This document shows, piece by piece, positions 1-12,300 of a stretch of 64,000 bases of DNA. The stretch covers positions 1 to 64,000 of the forward strand of contig JAAEAF010001578.1 of NCBI GenBank assembly GCA_011037195.1, read 5' to 3'. Origin of the DNA: Triatoma infestans (Eukaryota; Arthropoda; Insecta; Hemiptera; Reduviidae). Under the pieces are notes generated by a model, which had not been told where the DNA came from, searched no databases, and saw nothing but the letters and a program-made list of their open reading frames with translations. A program made the position numbers and the translations under genes. Every line of letters starts with the position of its first letter. Within the stretch, counting starts at the first letter, position 1.

Positions 1-937
1 AGTTGCAACTTCCTTCCTCGAATCTCGTATTAATGCGTTATTCAGGAGGACAACAGGTGTATTACTGTTGAACTGATAGCTGAAGAAGTGCACACGATTG
101 TTGGGAACTGTCCATAACATTATTCAGAATAAGCTGCAGTACAAGCAAACTTGTACGAGATGGTTCCAAGACAACTTATGGACGCCCATAAAGAAAGTGG
201 GGTGGGTGATCCTTCCACATCCCCCCTACAGCACCCTCGACCTCGCCCCGTCGGACTTTCATGTGTTTGGACCCCGTAAGGTCCTCACGGGGCCATACAC
301 GTAAAGGAAATCCTCAAGGAAAAAGCCTCCAGGATTTCCTTGAGGAATTCCTCTAACGAACCCTTGCCTACACACGATGAGTATTTTCCTCAAGGAAATC
401 TTTCAATTTTTCTTGCAGTCTCAAGTAAACGGCTTCCTTTTTATTACGATCATGGTAGTCTTTAGAACTAACTTGCCACAAGTAAGGCTCATTTTCATAC
501 ATTCTGATGAATGAGGTAAAAAAAACACACACATAATAAAGAGGGCGGGAAAATCCGGCCTCAGGGCCAAAAAGAATTGAATTTCCTTCGGGATTTTTCA
601 GCCTCTTGACTCTTCCGTGGCCTCAAGGAAACCGGCCAAACCTTGAGTAAATCCCGCTCATGTATGGGGGGCTTTAAAGAGGCTCTACATTGGAAACATT
701 TTCAATCCAATGAAGAAGCTAAAAATCAAATGCAAAAAATGGCTTCGAGATCAACCCAAAGAATTTTATGCCAGAGGCATACAGACACAATTAGAAGAAC
801 GATGGGAAGAACGATTTGTGTCCACATAAATGTTGGGGGGATTATGTTTGAAAAGTAGCCAAAGTTTTGTATTGATTAAAATTAATCTTTTTTGAACTAC
901 AGCGATCTGTCTCGTTACTTATTGAATGACCCTCGTA
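1..937 (+). mobile_element. mariner-like element relic, cut by the window edge and carrying an insertion
   Basis: It shares sequence throughout with the copies at 4442 and 28139: the ACTGTCCATAACATTATTCAG block, the PSDFHVFGP transposase motif (about 246-270) and the right terminal repeat (GCTACAGCGATTTGTCTCGTTA-like, ending CCTCGTA at 937). The reading frame is broken by stops and by about 350 bp of unrelated DNA at roughly 298-655. The 5' end lies left of the window. Confidence 0.85.
298..655. mobile_element. Unidentified insertion inside the mariner relic
   Basis: Mariner sequence stops after GGCCATACACG and resumes at about 656 (TCATGTATGGGGGGCTTTAAAG). The insert is not found in the other mariner copies. 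Its edges carry repeated CCTCAAGGAAA/CCTTGAGG motifs in both orientations (near 310-360, 390-400, 620-650), suggesting a small non-autonomous element. No coding capacity is seen. Confidence 0.4.
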
Positions 938-1145
938 CATAATTAGTAGGTCTTCCGGTAGCAATGAAGGATACCTTCATATCTATGGACCAGGCAGCAA
1001 GGAAGATGGGATTGGCAGTTAATGTAGAAAATGACCGATACAAGACAGCATAGCGCCCCAGCAATCCAAAATCTCTGCATATAGTTTCGAAGGTTTCCAA
1101 GAGTACGAAGTGCAGTAAGAAGATTCTAAGAAGAATATATGGTCC

Positions 1146-1785
1146 CTACTTGTTGGCTCCAGCGAGCTGTAAAGCATTAGAGATTTATTTTCCGTGATAG
1201 CCTGCTTCATTCTGTGGTCATCGACCACGTTTCGGTCGTTCGCCCAATATTCAGTCTTTTGATCTGTTTAATAAGACTTTGGAGTCTGGAGAGTGACTCT
1301 TGGATGATCCTTGAAAGCATATACACCAATCAGAGCATTCTCTCAAGCCCCCTCTCTGTTTTATTAGACTTAAAAGTCCTGCAAAGGTGTCAGTCTTCTC
1401 TCCAAAGAGGAGAGCCCTCCGCAACAAGTGACACAGTACGTGCATTACTGTTATTTCTTCAATCCGTTGTCAAGCCCCGTGCTTGTTAAGTCGCCTCTAA
1501 ACAGTGGCCTTGTTTAGAGTAATTCTGCAGTAAGCCTGGAGGCCAGTAGCTATGAATCAACTTTTTCGCATGCCTTTGGCCCAAAGGAAAATGTGTGATA
1601 ACACAGACTTGCACAAAACAAAATCAGTTTATACACCCATTTTATATATATGTTATCACACTTTTTTATCAAGATGATGGGCGAACGCTCAAAAACTGGT
1701 CGATGACCACAAAATAAAGCATGAATAATCATGGAAAATATCTCAGATGCTTTCCAGCTCTGGTGGACCCAACCACAACAGCGAC
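1146..1785. repeat. Inverted-arm repeat with degenerate hammerhead-type cores (copy 1)
   Basis: The left arm (about 1146-1255) and right arm (about 1670-1785) are inverted copies of the same sequence found at 11.5, 32.8, 37.2 and 62.9 kb, here separated by about 415 bp. Both arms contain GGGCGAACG-like stem-loops and GTCGATGACCACA. The core motif is damaged (CTGAATA in the left arm read in reverse, AAGATGA in the right). Both arms keep the outer tail ATGCTTTCCAGCTCTG-like. Confidence 0.6.
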
Positions 1786-2050
1786 ATAGACCTTCTTCAC
1801 CAGGTTTGGAAGTATTCTACTTGTCAATAAAACTATTCCATTTTCTCTTATCTTCTGTCGTATCTCTCTGCTGATTATCATCTTGCACTTAATCAAGGCG
1901 ATGGCTGCATCGTAACCAACAGGCAGATTAGGTTGGGGGAGGGTTCTTGCATCCCCTTGTTTTGCCAACTCATCCGCTTTTTTAATTGCCAGCAATGCCG
2001 CAGTGGCTGGGAAACCTCCACTTCGCAGCAACGTTGCATAAGGTTGCTTA
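1786..2050 (-). pseudogene. Non-LTR retrotransposon RNase H fragment
   Basis: The minus strand reads LLAIKKADELAKQGDART then LPQPNLPVGYDAAIALIK, resembling the end of a retrotransposon RNase H domain (GN.KADELAK.GA) and the linker after it. It joins directly to the inverted-arm repeat at 1785. Short, with no complete domain. Confidence 0.55.
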
Positions 2051-2837
2051 TGACTGCCTTAGCCAGCCAGTTTCACTTTTGACATTGTTGCTGGGGAGTA
2101 CTTAATCCCAGAGCACAGATCATAAAATACAAATATATTACGTAAAATATATATTACCTAATTGCCACTGGTTCAGATGAAGCTATTTCCCTAATTTTTT
2201 CACATCCTAAAGTGCATATATATGCAATACAATAAATTTCTTGCCAAGAAGGATCTGGATTCATTCTTACAAGAACTACATAACTAAATATTAATAAAAA
2301 TGCAATATAGGCAACCTGAAACAAAGAAAACAATGGATGATTTAAATAAGATTAGCCTTAGTGGGTAGCGCACTGGACTTAGAACACGAAGTTCCCAAGT
2401 TTAAGTGCAATATATTACTGCGCTTAAGATTTTACCCAGCCTAGGAGAAAGAAAAACTTTAGTTTGAAACACTCACACGCTTTTATTCCGGAAATACATG
2501 TTTTTAGGTGTGTCCCGTAAATACGAATTATGTGTGTGTGTGTCGCAGGAAGTTTAAACTTGATATTCCATCTAGGTACTACCACTATCGCATTAAACAT
2601 GGAAGATTTCGGGTAAAAAACAGGAAGTACGCGACTTTATTGAATGATATTTTCCAATGATTTTTGCTTAAACTGCGTCTACTATTTATACACACATAAA
2701 TACCTATCACTTTATTTGAAACATTTTCTTGGGAATTTTTTTTTTTTTTTGAGGGTTCTGGGGGAGGGAACAGTAGCGTTACGCTTTTCTCTAAAGTATA
2801 ACTTCTATAGAATATATGGATTGTAACATCTACATAA

Positions 2838-3035
2838 TTTTTTTTTTTTATGGCGCGTCAACATCTATGGTCATTGGCGCCCGGAGCCTTCTCAGTGCAC
2901 TGCCGGCCTCCATGACAGTGTTCTCTCGATACAGACAACACTGTCCATTACCGGGACAGTGAGCTGTCCCTAAGAAGAAAAATATCTAAGGGTACCAAGT
3001 TATACTCGAACCCGCGTCTCCGCGTGGGAGTCCTA
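2838..3035 (-). repeat. SINE family 1 copy (tRNA-derived)
   Basis: Reverse-strand copy of the SINE seen at 18665, 21982 and 26168: a T-run, GGCGCGTCAACATCTATGG, a CAGTGTTCTCTCG hairpin region, then the tRNA-like head with CGAACCCG (reverse of the B box GGTTCGA). Oriented head at high coordinates. Confidence 0.75.
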
Positions 3036-3059
3036 CATAATATTATTACATATTTCAAA

Positions 3060-3697
3060 CATTTATAGAATTCCAAAATTTAAACAAAAATCGGTTGACC
3101 GGAAGTTTTTTTTGGGAATTTTCTCGAAACTGAATCGAAGTAGGGCCTTAGGTTGAGAATCAACAGGATTTGGGGCGTATTACAAGGCTCACCCCAAAGT
3201 AGTACTCTAGCAGTTCCTGGATGGGGGCAGATGCCTGGGAAGGGAAGAGGGGGGTTTTAGTGGGTGCGAGTTCCACACTTCGTGCGGAGGCACTCCCCCC
3301 CCTTAAAGAGAAAAAAGATACTTGGACCAGTCGTAAACTTGCAGGTCCCAAGTAAGAAGTATTGCGATCGTGCCAGATTTTCGAAATATTAAATTCTAAA
3401 CGCAAATACATATTTTGGGGGGTCTCCTTGAGTATGGTAAAAAATGTTTTTTACGGAATGGTTGGTATGTGTGTTTTTAAGAGTTTAACAGAATATCTCA
3501 AAAACGAAAAGACTCAGGAAAAGCCTACAGAGCGCTCCACATAAGACCGTTTAGGTGTACAAGTAAAATCCCCACCACCATTTTTATGGCCAGCCAAATT
3601 AAACATTGTAACGTTGCAATTTTAAACAAAAATTCCTTGATTAAATTATATTCATTAGAGTGAGAGAAAGTTGTGTGAGTGTTTCACACCAGATTTA
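3060..3697 (-). repeat. Copy of the abundant dispersed repeat (R repeat)
   Basis: The right edge GAGAAAGTTGTGTGAGTGTTTC is the reverse complement of the GAAACACTCACACAACTTTC start of the copies at 8055 and 23698. The middle has ACCGGAAGT. It is degenerate internally. No coding capacity is recognised. Confidence 0.5.
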
Positions 3698-3750
3698 ATT
3701 TATATTATATATATATATATTCTTAGATTATAAATGCCCAAAATACTTAC

Positions 3751-3969
3751 AGAATGGGCCCAAAATTTAGCAATTGGTGCTGTATAGAATTCATATAACT
3801 TCCTTTTCAATCTAAGCGGTCTCGTTGGTTTGAGATCATAATATTCCAAAGGTGGGGGAAGAAATTGGCTCCCACTATCTGAACTACTACTGTTGTCTGT
3901 AATTATACGACCATTCTCTGTTACAATGGTATCTCGAACTTGGGTCTGTGATTCTTGTTGAATCAATAC
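3751..3969 (-). CDS. Trpm: TRPM exon (visible exon 11), pre-S1 region
   Basis: 219 nt (73 codons), acceptor ttgcag, donor GTAAGT. It encodes a variable Ser-rich linker and then [20 protein letters not shown], the pre-S1 segment just before the first membrane helix. The S1-S6 exons must lie beyond the left edge of the window. Confidence 0.95.
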
Positions 3970-6900
3970 CTGCAAAAATGATTACAATAATTATTACAAG
4001 GGCGCTAATGACCTTGGCTGTCGATGCGCCAAAAAAAAAAAAAAGAAAATTATTACAGTGTAATAATTAAATATAAACAGAAATTTTAAAAATAAACTAA
4101 TTTTTCATGAAACTCAAAATTTTGGCAAATTATTTATTTCTAATTAAATTTGTTAAGTTGGTAGAATTGTATGGTCACCTAATGATAGCACTTTAGAGGA
4201 AAACATAATCCCACCCCTCCATCAAAAGCCCCCTCTTTAAAATAACCTTACGCGGAGAAATGTTTAAATAAAAGTTGTAGCTCTTTATATGTGTAGTAAG
4301 CATTCCTAGTTTTAAGAGAAAATTGTTGGAGCCATTTTTTTTTAAATAACAGAAAACTGTAAAATACGTTTCAGTAAAAATGGCACTTCCGGTCATCCAA
4401 TTATTTTTTTTTCAAACACAGAATTTAGTATTCCATAATTCTACGAGAGTCATTCAATAAGTAACGAGACAAATCACTGTAGCTCAGAAACGGTTTATTT
4501 AATCAATATAATAGTTTCAATGCGTCAAGTTGGCATCCTTGTAACTTAGTTTCTCATCAGCTGTTCGAGAGTATTTGGTAAGCATAACTTTAAATTGTAT
4601 TCAGTTAACAATGGCGAGTCCGTTAACAAGGAAGAACAACGCTCAATGTTTAAATTTTTAGTTGCGCAGTGTATCAAAGGTAGTGAAATCCACGAAAGAA
4701 TGGTTGAAAGTGTACGGGAATAATTGTTTGAATCATTCAAACGTTTACAAATGGATAGAACAGTTTAAAAGTGTCTGTGACGAGCAACGAAGTGGACGAC
4801 CGGTTTAACAAAGTTGAACTTCCTCCCCACGAATCTCGCATGAACTGGAAGATCAACGAACCATCAACAGCAGTATATTACATGTGTATGCTCACAAACA
4901 AAGTAAGGCCTGGCTATTCGAACGAAACGTCGTGGACTCTTCATGACAAAGCGTGTCCACACACGGTACATTTATTCTGGACAACAGGCGTATTACACTT
5001 GAGTTGATAGCTGAAGAAGTGCACGCTAGTGTTGGGAACTGTCCATAACATTATTCAGAATAAGCTGCAGTACAAGAAAACTTATTTGAGATAGGTTCTA
5101 AGACAACTTATGGACGCCCACAAAGAAACAAGGGTTTCAAATCAGTCAACAATTGAAAGAACGATGTTTAATTGAAAAAGAATTTTTCAGTAGAATTGTA
5201 ATATGTGATAAAACATGGATACACCATTTTGAGCCGGAGTCTAAGCGTCAAAGCCTTGAGTGGAATCATTATGCGTTCTCCCACTTGAAAGAAATTTAAG
5301 ACCCAGCCGTCTGTAGATAAAGTTAATGCTTACAGTATTCTGGGATTCGCAGGGGCCTATTTATTGTGACTATCGGGAAGACCAACGAACCATCAAGTAT
5401 TACAGTATTACAGTGTGTATGCTCACAAACAAAGTAAGGGCTGCCAATCGAACGAAACGTCGTTGACTCTTGACTAAAGGCGTGATTTTGCTTCATGACA
5501 ATGCACGCCCACACACGGCACAGTTAAGTCAAGAAACACTTCGCAAAGTGGGGTGAGAGATCCTTCCACATCCCCCTACAGCCTTGACCTAGCCCCATAG
5601 TACTTCCATTTGTTTGGACCCCTTAAAGAGGCACCTCGTTGGAAACATTTTCAACCCCTTTGAAGAACTGAGAAATCAAGTGCAAAAAGTCCCTTCGAGA
5701 TCAACCCAAAGAATTTTATGCCAGAGGCATACAGACACAAATTAGAAGAGCGATGGGACAAGTGTATAAATGTTGCTGGGGACTATGTTTGAAAAGTAGC
5801 CAAAGTTTGTATTGATTAAATAAACAGTTTTTGAGCTACAGCGATTTGTCTCGTTATTTATTGAATGACCCTCGTATATCATAATGAATGTATATTATTC
5901 CAAAAAAATCTGGCTCGATCGCAATACATCCTTACTAACTGTAAGACTGGGAGGATACCCTAGTGAAGGAAATCTTTATAGGCACCGAACCTTTCTACGA
6001 GTTGTCCAGGAGCCTATTTCAAACTTCTATCAAAAGTTGGATAGAAGAACAGCGTCCTGCAATGGTGGGAGTGAACACCAAGACAGAGGCAGGCTTTAAT
6101 TTAACAGGGATCTACTGGGCCATAGCCGAAGGAACATAAAGCTAATAGTGGGCTGCAGTAACAGGGCTTGTAGGCTGAATAGGCACATGCACCTATTAGT
6201 ACTTGCCGATTCTGCAGGGTCGTGGAGGAAACCACCCTCGTACACATCCGTTGTGAGTTTGTCGGCTTGATGAGGACATGGTTTCCTTCAACTGGGGACA
6301 AATAATCCCGAAGCCATGAGCTTCATGACGGAGCCGCTCTCAACTTTGATAGGCCTGATTAAGAGGGCGAAGCTGAGGGATGTGCTATAATTTTAGCTCC
6401 GACCTACCTCTTATTGCAGATCGTATTGGAATGAGGCTCGCCCTCCCCGCTCGAATTTAATCTACTCTAATACTCAAAATTTAATGAAATTCGTCGGTGT
6501 TTTTTCGGTGTGGGGGGATCGCGAAAAAATGAAAATAAAAAAAAGTACGGAACAGAGGCAACTGAGATGGTGACGCCCCCCATGTTCGGTAACTCGGTCT
6601 GGTATACAGACAGCTCCAAAACTCCGGCCAGGGGCTCTGGAGGCAGGCCTAAAGTCAAGATTAGGGCCAGCCTACGGAAGTACGCCACAGTCTTTTAGGT
6701 TGAAGTCGTGGCGTTACAACTCTGAGCTAAGGATTGTAAGCATTACAACTCTGCGATAAGGCAAGATTAAGGCCAGCCTAGGGAAGTATGCCACAGTCTT
6801 TCAGGCTGAAGTTGTGGAGCTACAGCTCTGCGCTAAGGAGATTATAAGGCAAGGTTTACAGGGTTGGAGAGAGGCCATATACTCCGACAGTCAGGCAGCC

Positions 6901-9319
6901 CTGAAGGCACTTTCTTCACACCAAATAGCCTCAAGGCTGGTGTGGGACAGCCTAAGTGCCCTAATCGAGGGGGGTGCTGGGAACAAGCTAACACTCGCCT
7001 GGGTGCCAGGACATCCGGGGTTACTGGGCAATGAAAAGGCGGATGCCCTGGCGAGGGAGTGTTCGAAGGATACCTTTATAGGCCTCGAACCATTCTGCAG
7101 GTTGTCCAAGAGCCTAATTCAAACTTCTATCAAGGGTTGGATAGAAGTGCAGCGTCTGCACTGGTGGGAGAGAACACCAAGACAGAGGCAGGCAAAACTC
7201 TTTATTATCAAGAGACATTTGCCTAAATTTACCAGGGATCTACTGAGTCAAAGCCGAAGAGATATAAGGCTAATAGTAGGTCTACTAACAGGGCATGGTA
7301 GGCTGAATAGGCACATGCATCACTTGTTACTTGCGGATAACGCGTTATGCCGATTCTGCAAGACTGAGGAGGAAACCCCGGCACACATCCTTTGTGAGTG
7401 TAACCGGCATGGCGAGGACAAGGTTTCTTCAACTGGGGACAAGAAATCCCGAAGCCCATAAGCTTCATGACGGATCCACTCTCAGATTTTTCCATGCGTC
7501 TTAACTATTGAAAATTACCAAAAAAAAATGAAAAAGGAAATTACCTCTACATCCTGGCCGGAAGTAGTCTTGTTTTGATCTAAAATCGTTTTATTTCCAT
7601 CCACACTGTCATTTTCTTCTTCCAGGCCGGTCAGATGTTCTTCCTCAGTCTGTGGCATCAATTGTAATTCTTCTTTCGATTTGAAATCAAGTTTCGCTAT
7701 ATACACAGGGAACACTAAACCAAATATCACCTAAGAAAATAATTAAAAATAACATTTAATTAATTATTATCTAAAATAAAAGGAAGCATTTTTTAATGTA
7801 CAAATACAAAATATTACTTTAAGGTTAGTATTTTTCCTGGTCCTTAGGCCGCCCATCCATAGATCAGCCAAAATGATTTGGCTGCAAGGATGTGCAAGTA
7901 ATTGGCGATGATTAGCTGCTACGGCTAAACTAAGACAAGTTTGGCCGCTCCAGTTTTGCAATTCACAAGTTAAAAGCTGTTGCGTTTGATCATCATCCTG
8001 GCGATAACAATAATCCAATAATTCTAAACCTAAAAATACAAAATAAATTTTAAAAAATCTGGTGTGGAACACTCACACAACTTTCAGTTTTCAAATGTTT
8101 CTTGAAACTCGGAATGTTTACAATCTATCTATTTCTAATTAATTTTGTATAGTTGGTAGAATTGTATGATCATCTAAGATAGCACTTTAGAGGAAAACAT
8201 AACCGCATACCTACACCCAGTAAAGCCCCCTTAAATGCATTTTCCCGGAGAAATGTTTCAAATAAAAATTGTAGTTCTTTGTATATGTAGTTGATGTAAC
8301 AAGTTTCAAGAAAATCGTTGGAGCTATTTTTGAGAAAATTGCACACAAAAAAAGTGAAAAAACTATTCAGTAAAGTGGTACTTCCGGTTGAGGAATTTTG
8401 ACAGATACTTTACCATCGGATCCCCATGGTGATACCTAAACAGAATATCAAATTTCAACTTTCTACGAATTTTCGTTTATGAGCTATACTGTTTACACAC
8501 AGACACATACATATACACACACACACACACACACACAATTTTCTAAAAACCACTTTTTCGGACTTAGGGGACCTCAAAATGGATATTTCCGGTGAAAACT
8601 CGAAATCGAAAATTGTACACAGATTAGACTTTAGGAGACAAGAGTTTTGGAGAAACGTTGGGAGGACGTGCAGGGGGTGCCTTCAAGCCAAGGGGCTAAG
8701 CAAGGGGTTTCGGATTACCTCCTGTCCCTGAATGGCAAAAGATTGAGGATTTTAGTAGGTGTAGTGGACTGGGCACAATGGGTGGCTAGTCATTTGCATA
8801 AAGTAGGGAGGACGTCTAGTCCCATATGTCAGAATTGTGATGACAGAGTTAGAGAAACGGTGTAACATATTTATGTCAGTGTCCTCGTTTTGCTGGCACT
8901 AGGTTTCGGATTTTTGGGAGAGTCTCACTGGAAAGCCTAGGAGGGTTGGAGATTAAGGTTATTTAGGATATTGTAAACAAACCGGTGGACTACCGGGGAA
9001 GATCAATTAGGGGGGATGACTTGGGGAGAAATTGGGGGAATAGTTTCCTTGCTGGATAGGCACCCGTTGGAGAAAATTCAAAAAAAAAATTTTAAAAAAC
9101 CTATTTTGTGAAATCGGACTTCCGGTTAACCATTTTTCTTCAAATTTGACGGACACTGTCCCAAAGCTTCAGTAAACATTCAGTCGCATGTCGAATTTCC
9201 GGGTTGATGGATTTTGCCCATAATAATCTTTGTCTGATGCCGGGAATACCACTTTACCACGTTATGGAAACACGGGAATACCACGTTTTAGAAAATTCTG
9301 TTAATACACACTCTCACAG

Positions 9320-9357
<38 letters not shown>

Positions 9358-12300
9358 GCAACACAAACCATTCACTAAAAACATTTTCCACGATTACAAT
9401 ATTTCCTCTTATTAGGAGTAACATAGAGACTGTGAATGGGTATCTTTACTGGGGGCCCAGGAGGACAAGTGTCATTGAGTTTGCCTCGGTAGGGAGTTCG
9501 TAGCCCAGCTTTCTACTCCTGACAGGTTACAATTACTTCATCAGATATCTTTGGAAGATAGGAGTACTGGCAATCTCGCTTAAGTGCCCCGGAAGACCGA
9601 AGAGGATATGGATTCCGATCACCTGGACACGAGACGTGCATTGCGGGACATAAGAGAGACATTATCGTGCCGGCAACGTCTTTAGACACCTTGAGTTAAA
9701 AGACGATATTTTATGGGACTGACTCAATATTATACTGGGCTGCAAGGAAACTCAACGGAATTCAAAAAATTTAAAAAATCTTAAAAAATATAAATTTTTA
9801 CCAATAGTTTCGAATTCTTTTCCATAACTGCGCAATTCATCATAGATTTCCGTTTCTAGATCATCTTCAGCAGCTTCATGTGCCATCGCTTTGTATAATT
9901 TACAGGCAACCAACGCTTTAGCCAATGCTTCTTCACCATGTTGCCACATTAGCATTGCCATCTCTTGACGTTTCGTCAATACAGCCCAAGTCTGAAAATT
10001 ACTATTTCTATCTGTATATCTGTATAATATGATCTAATTATAAGATATTAGTTATTACATTAATTAATCCGATATAGGGTCACCATTTTCCCTAAAAGGA
10101 TCGCCAGAAAGTGTCCATCATCAGTTTAAATTTATATAATTTTTGTTGATTGAAAAAAATAAAATTTAAAAAAATCATTCAGTAAAATGGTACTTCCGGT
10201 TAAGGAATTTTGACAGATAACTTACTGTCCGAGTCCCATGGTGATGTCTAAACGGAATATCAAGTTTGCTGAGCTACACTGAGCAACACACACAGACCAT
10301 TCCCACCCCTCAAACATTTTTTTGGACCTCAAAACGTGTATTTCCCGTGAAAAATCTATATAAAACATTTGACACGATTTCAATACTTCCTCTTACCGAA
10401 GAGTTAAAGAAAACGGGTCTTCACTTCCAGGTTGGTGCTACTATGTTCTAAAAGGCCTGGAAGAGATTTCTTCTTTAAAGGATGTGGCTTTTAGTCTGGA
10501 TACCAGGTCATAAGGGAATTTTTGGGAATGAGGAAATGGATTTGGCAAATTAGGCGCCTAATAGGCTAATTAGGCTCACTTTCATTGGTCCAAAGCCTGC
10601 TGTGGATTGTCTTTTGGCACATGTCAGTCAGGCTTCCAGTCATGGATAGTTTCACAGCATTCATTCTTATGGATGAGCACAGTCCAAGTTGCTCATCGGG
10701 GGTCCGGTACAGGGCTATTACTGAGACGTTGCTGTGTCTTTCACGGAACTCTCTCAGGGGCATCTGGTTGGATGCCTTATTGGACATCGTGGTTTAAGGA
10801 GACATCTCTACGTAATACGGCTCATGCCAGATCCATTTTGTAGAATCTGTGAGGCAGAGGAGGAAACACCTATCCATCTTATGACAAATTGCTTGGGTTG
10901 TGAGGAAATTAGGTTCCAAGGACCATTCATCGGAAAAGGATGTCTGTGGAAGAGCTTAAGCTATTTCCATTTAAGGTTATTGTCCGATTTGTTCGGACTG
11001 CGGTGAACCTTTGGTGGGTTAGACCCGGGTCTGGAGATTTGTTCTAGACCCGATTTGTTGTTGTTTTTCTTGGGGTAGCTATATGGATGGGCCCAGTGGG
11101 GCTTTGGATAGCGTAAGAGTTTCGCTCCCCATAGACATAAGAGTAAGAGAAAGTAAAATCGCATTTCCGGTTAATCAATATCAAGTTTCGAACTTCTTGC
11201 GATTTATTCATTTTTTACCAACCTTAGGGGAGGTGACCCAACAATTTAAACACATTCAATGTTACTTACCATAAGTTCGTTGAATGGATAATCAAAAAGT
11301 GGCATTTCCCTTGATGCTGGTAACGTTTCAGCTAATAAACTTAATGTTAAATTTGCATTTCCATAATAACGTATAAAAGACGAACTATTACGATGTACAT
11401 GCGGCGATTTTTTCATAACTTTTGCATATATTAGTCTAAATTTTCTCCTTGTATACTGTGATCTGAAAAATAATACAAAAATTAGATATGTAATAATCAC
11501 ACGATTTTCTCTTCATTTTGCGGTCATCGACCGATTTCGGGCGTTCGCCCATTATCAGGTGGTCTGATAAAAAAAAAAAGCGCGATTACCTGATGATGGG
11601 CGAACGCCCGAAATCGGTCGATGACCCCTCAAAATGGAGCAATAAATAGAGACAAATTTGGTTTCGAAACCAATGGTGCGCGAATCTGTTAATAACTTTG
11701 TGTTATGTCCCCCCTCCCCCCACAGCATCGGGACCATAAGTCATGACTAAGGAACGGATTTTTATGTATTTAAAAATGCCAAATATTTAATTAAAATATG
11801 CATTTATTTTCGTCAATTATGTGGAAAATATGTGATTTTCTTAAAATATTTTCTGGAATATTTAAGTAAAATGGACATTTTTTTTTATGAAAATGGATTT
11901 TTGGGCAAGTTATAATTATTTATACAAGAAAAGAACATTTTTACAATTTATAATAATTTATTAGGAACAAAATAATTTGTTTTTACAAGTTATAATGATT
12001 TATACAACAAAGAACATTTTTACTATTTATAAAAAGATGTGTTAAATTTTCAATTTTGAAAACTTCACTCTTCGAAATTGTTTGCAACCACATGAAATTT
12101 CAAATGTTGGAACGTAAAGTGACGACGATCTGGGCGTAAGATGGACTTGTAACGACTAAAAGATCGTTCAACATCTACAGATGTTATAGGTGCCTTGCTG
12201 AAAGAAGTTATCTCGTTGGTTGTAAAGGGTACACGATGTTCTGAGGTGACTTCTGTTCCACTGATAATATCAGAAATCTGGCAGATGGTCTCCCACCCTT

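Noticed and set aside
8511..8540. (CA)n and similar runs as CRISPR or regulatory repeats
   Set aside because: Simple microsatellites inside R repeat copies; no spacer structure.
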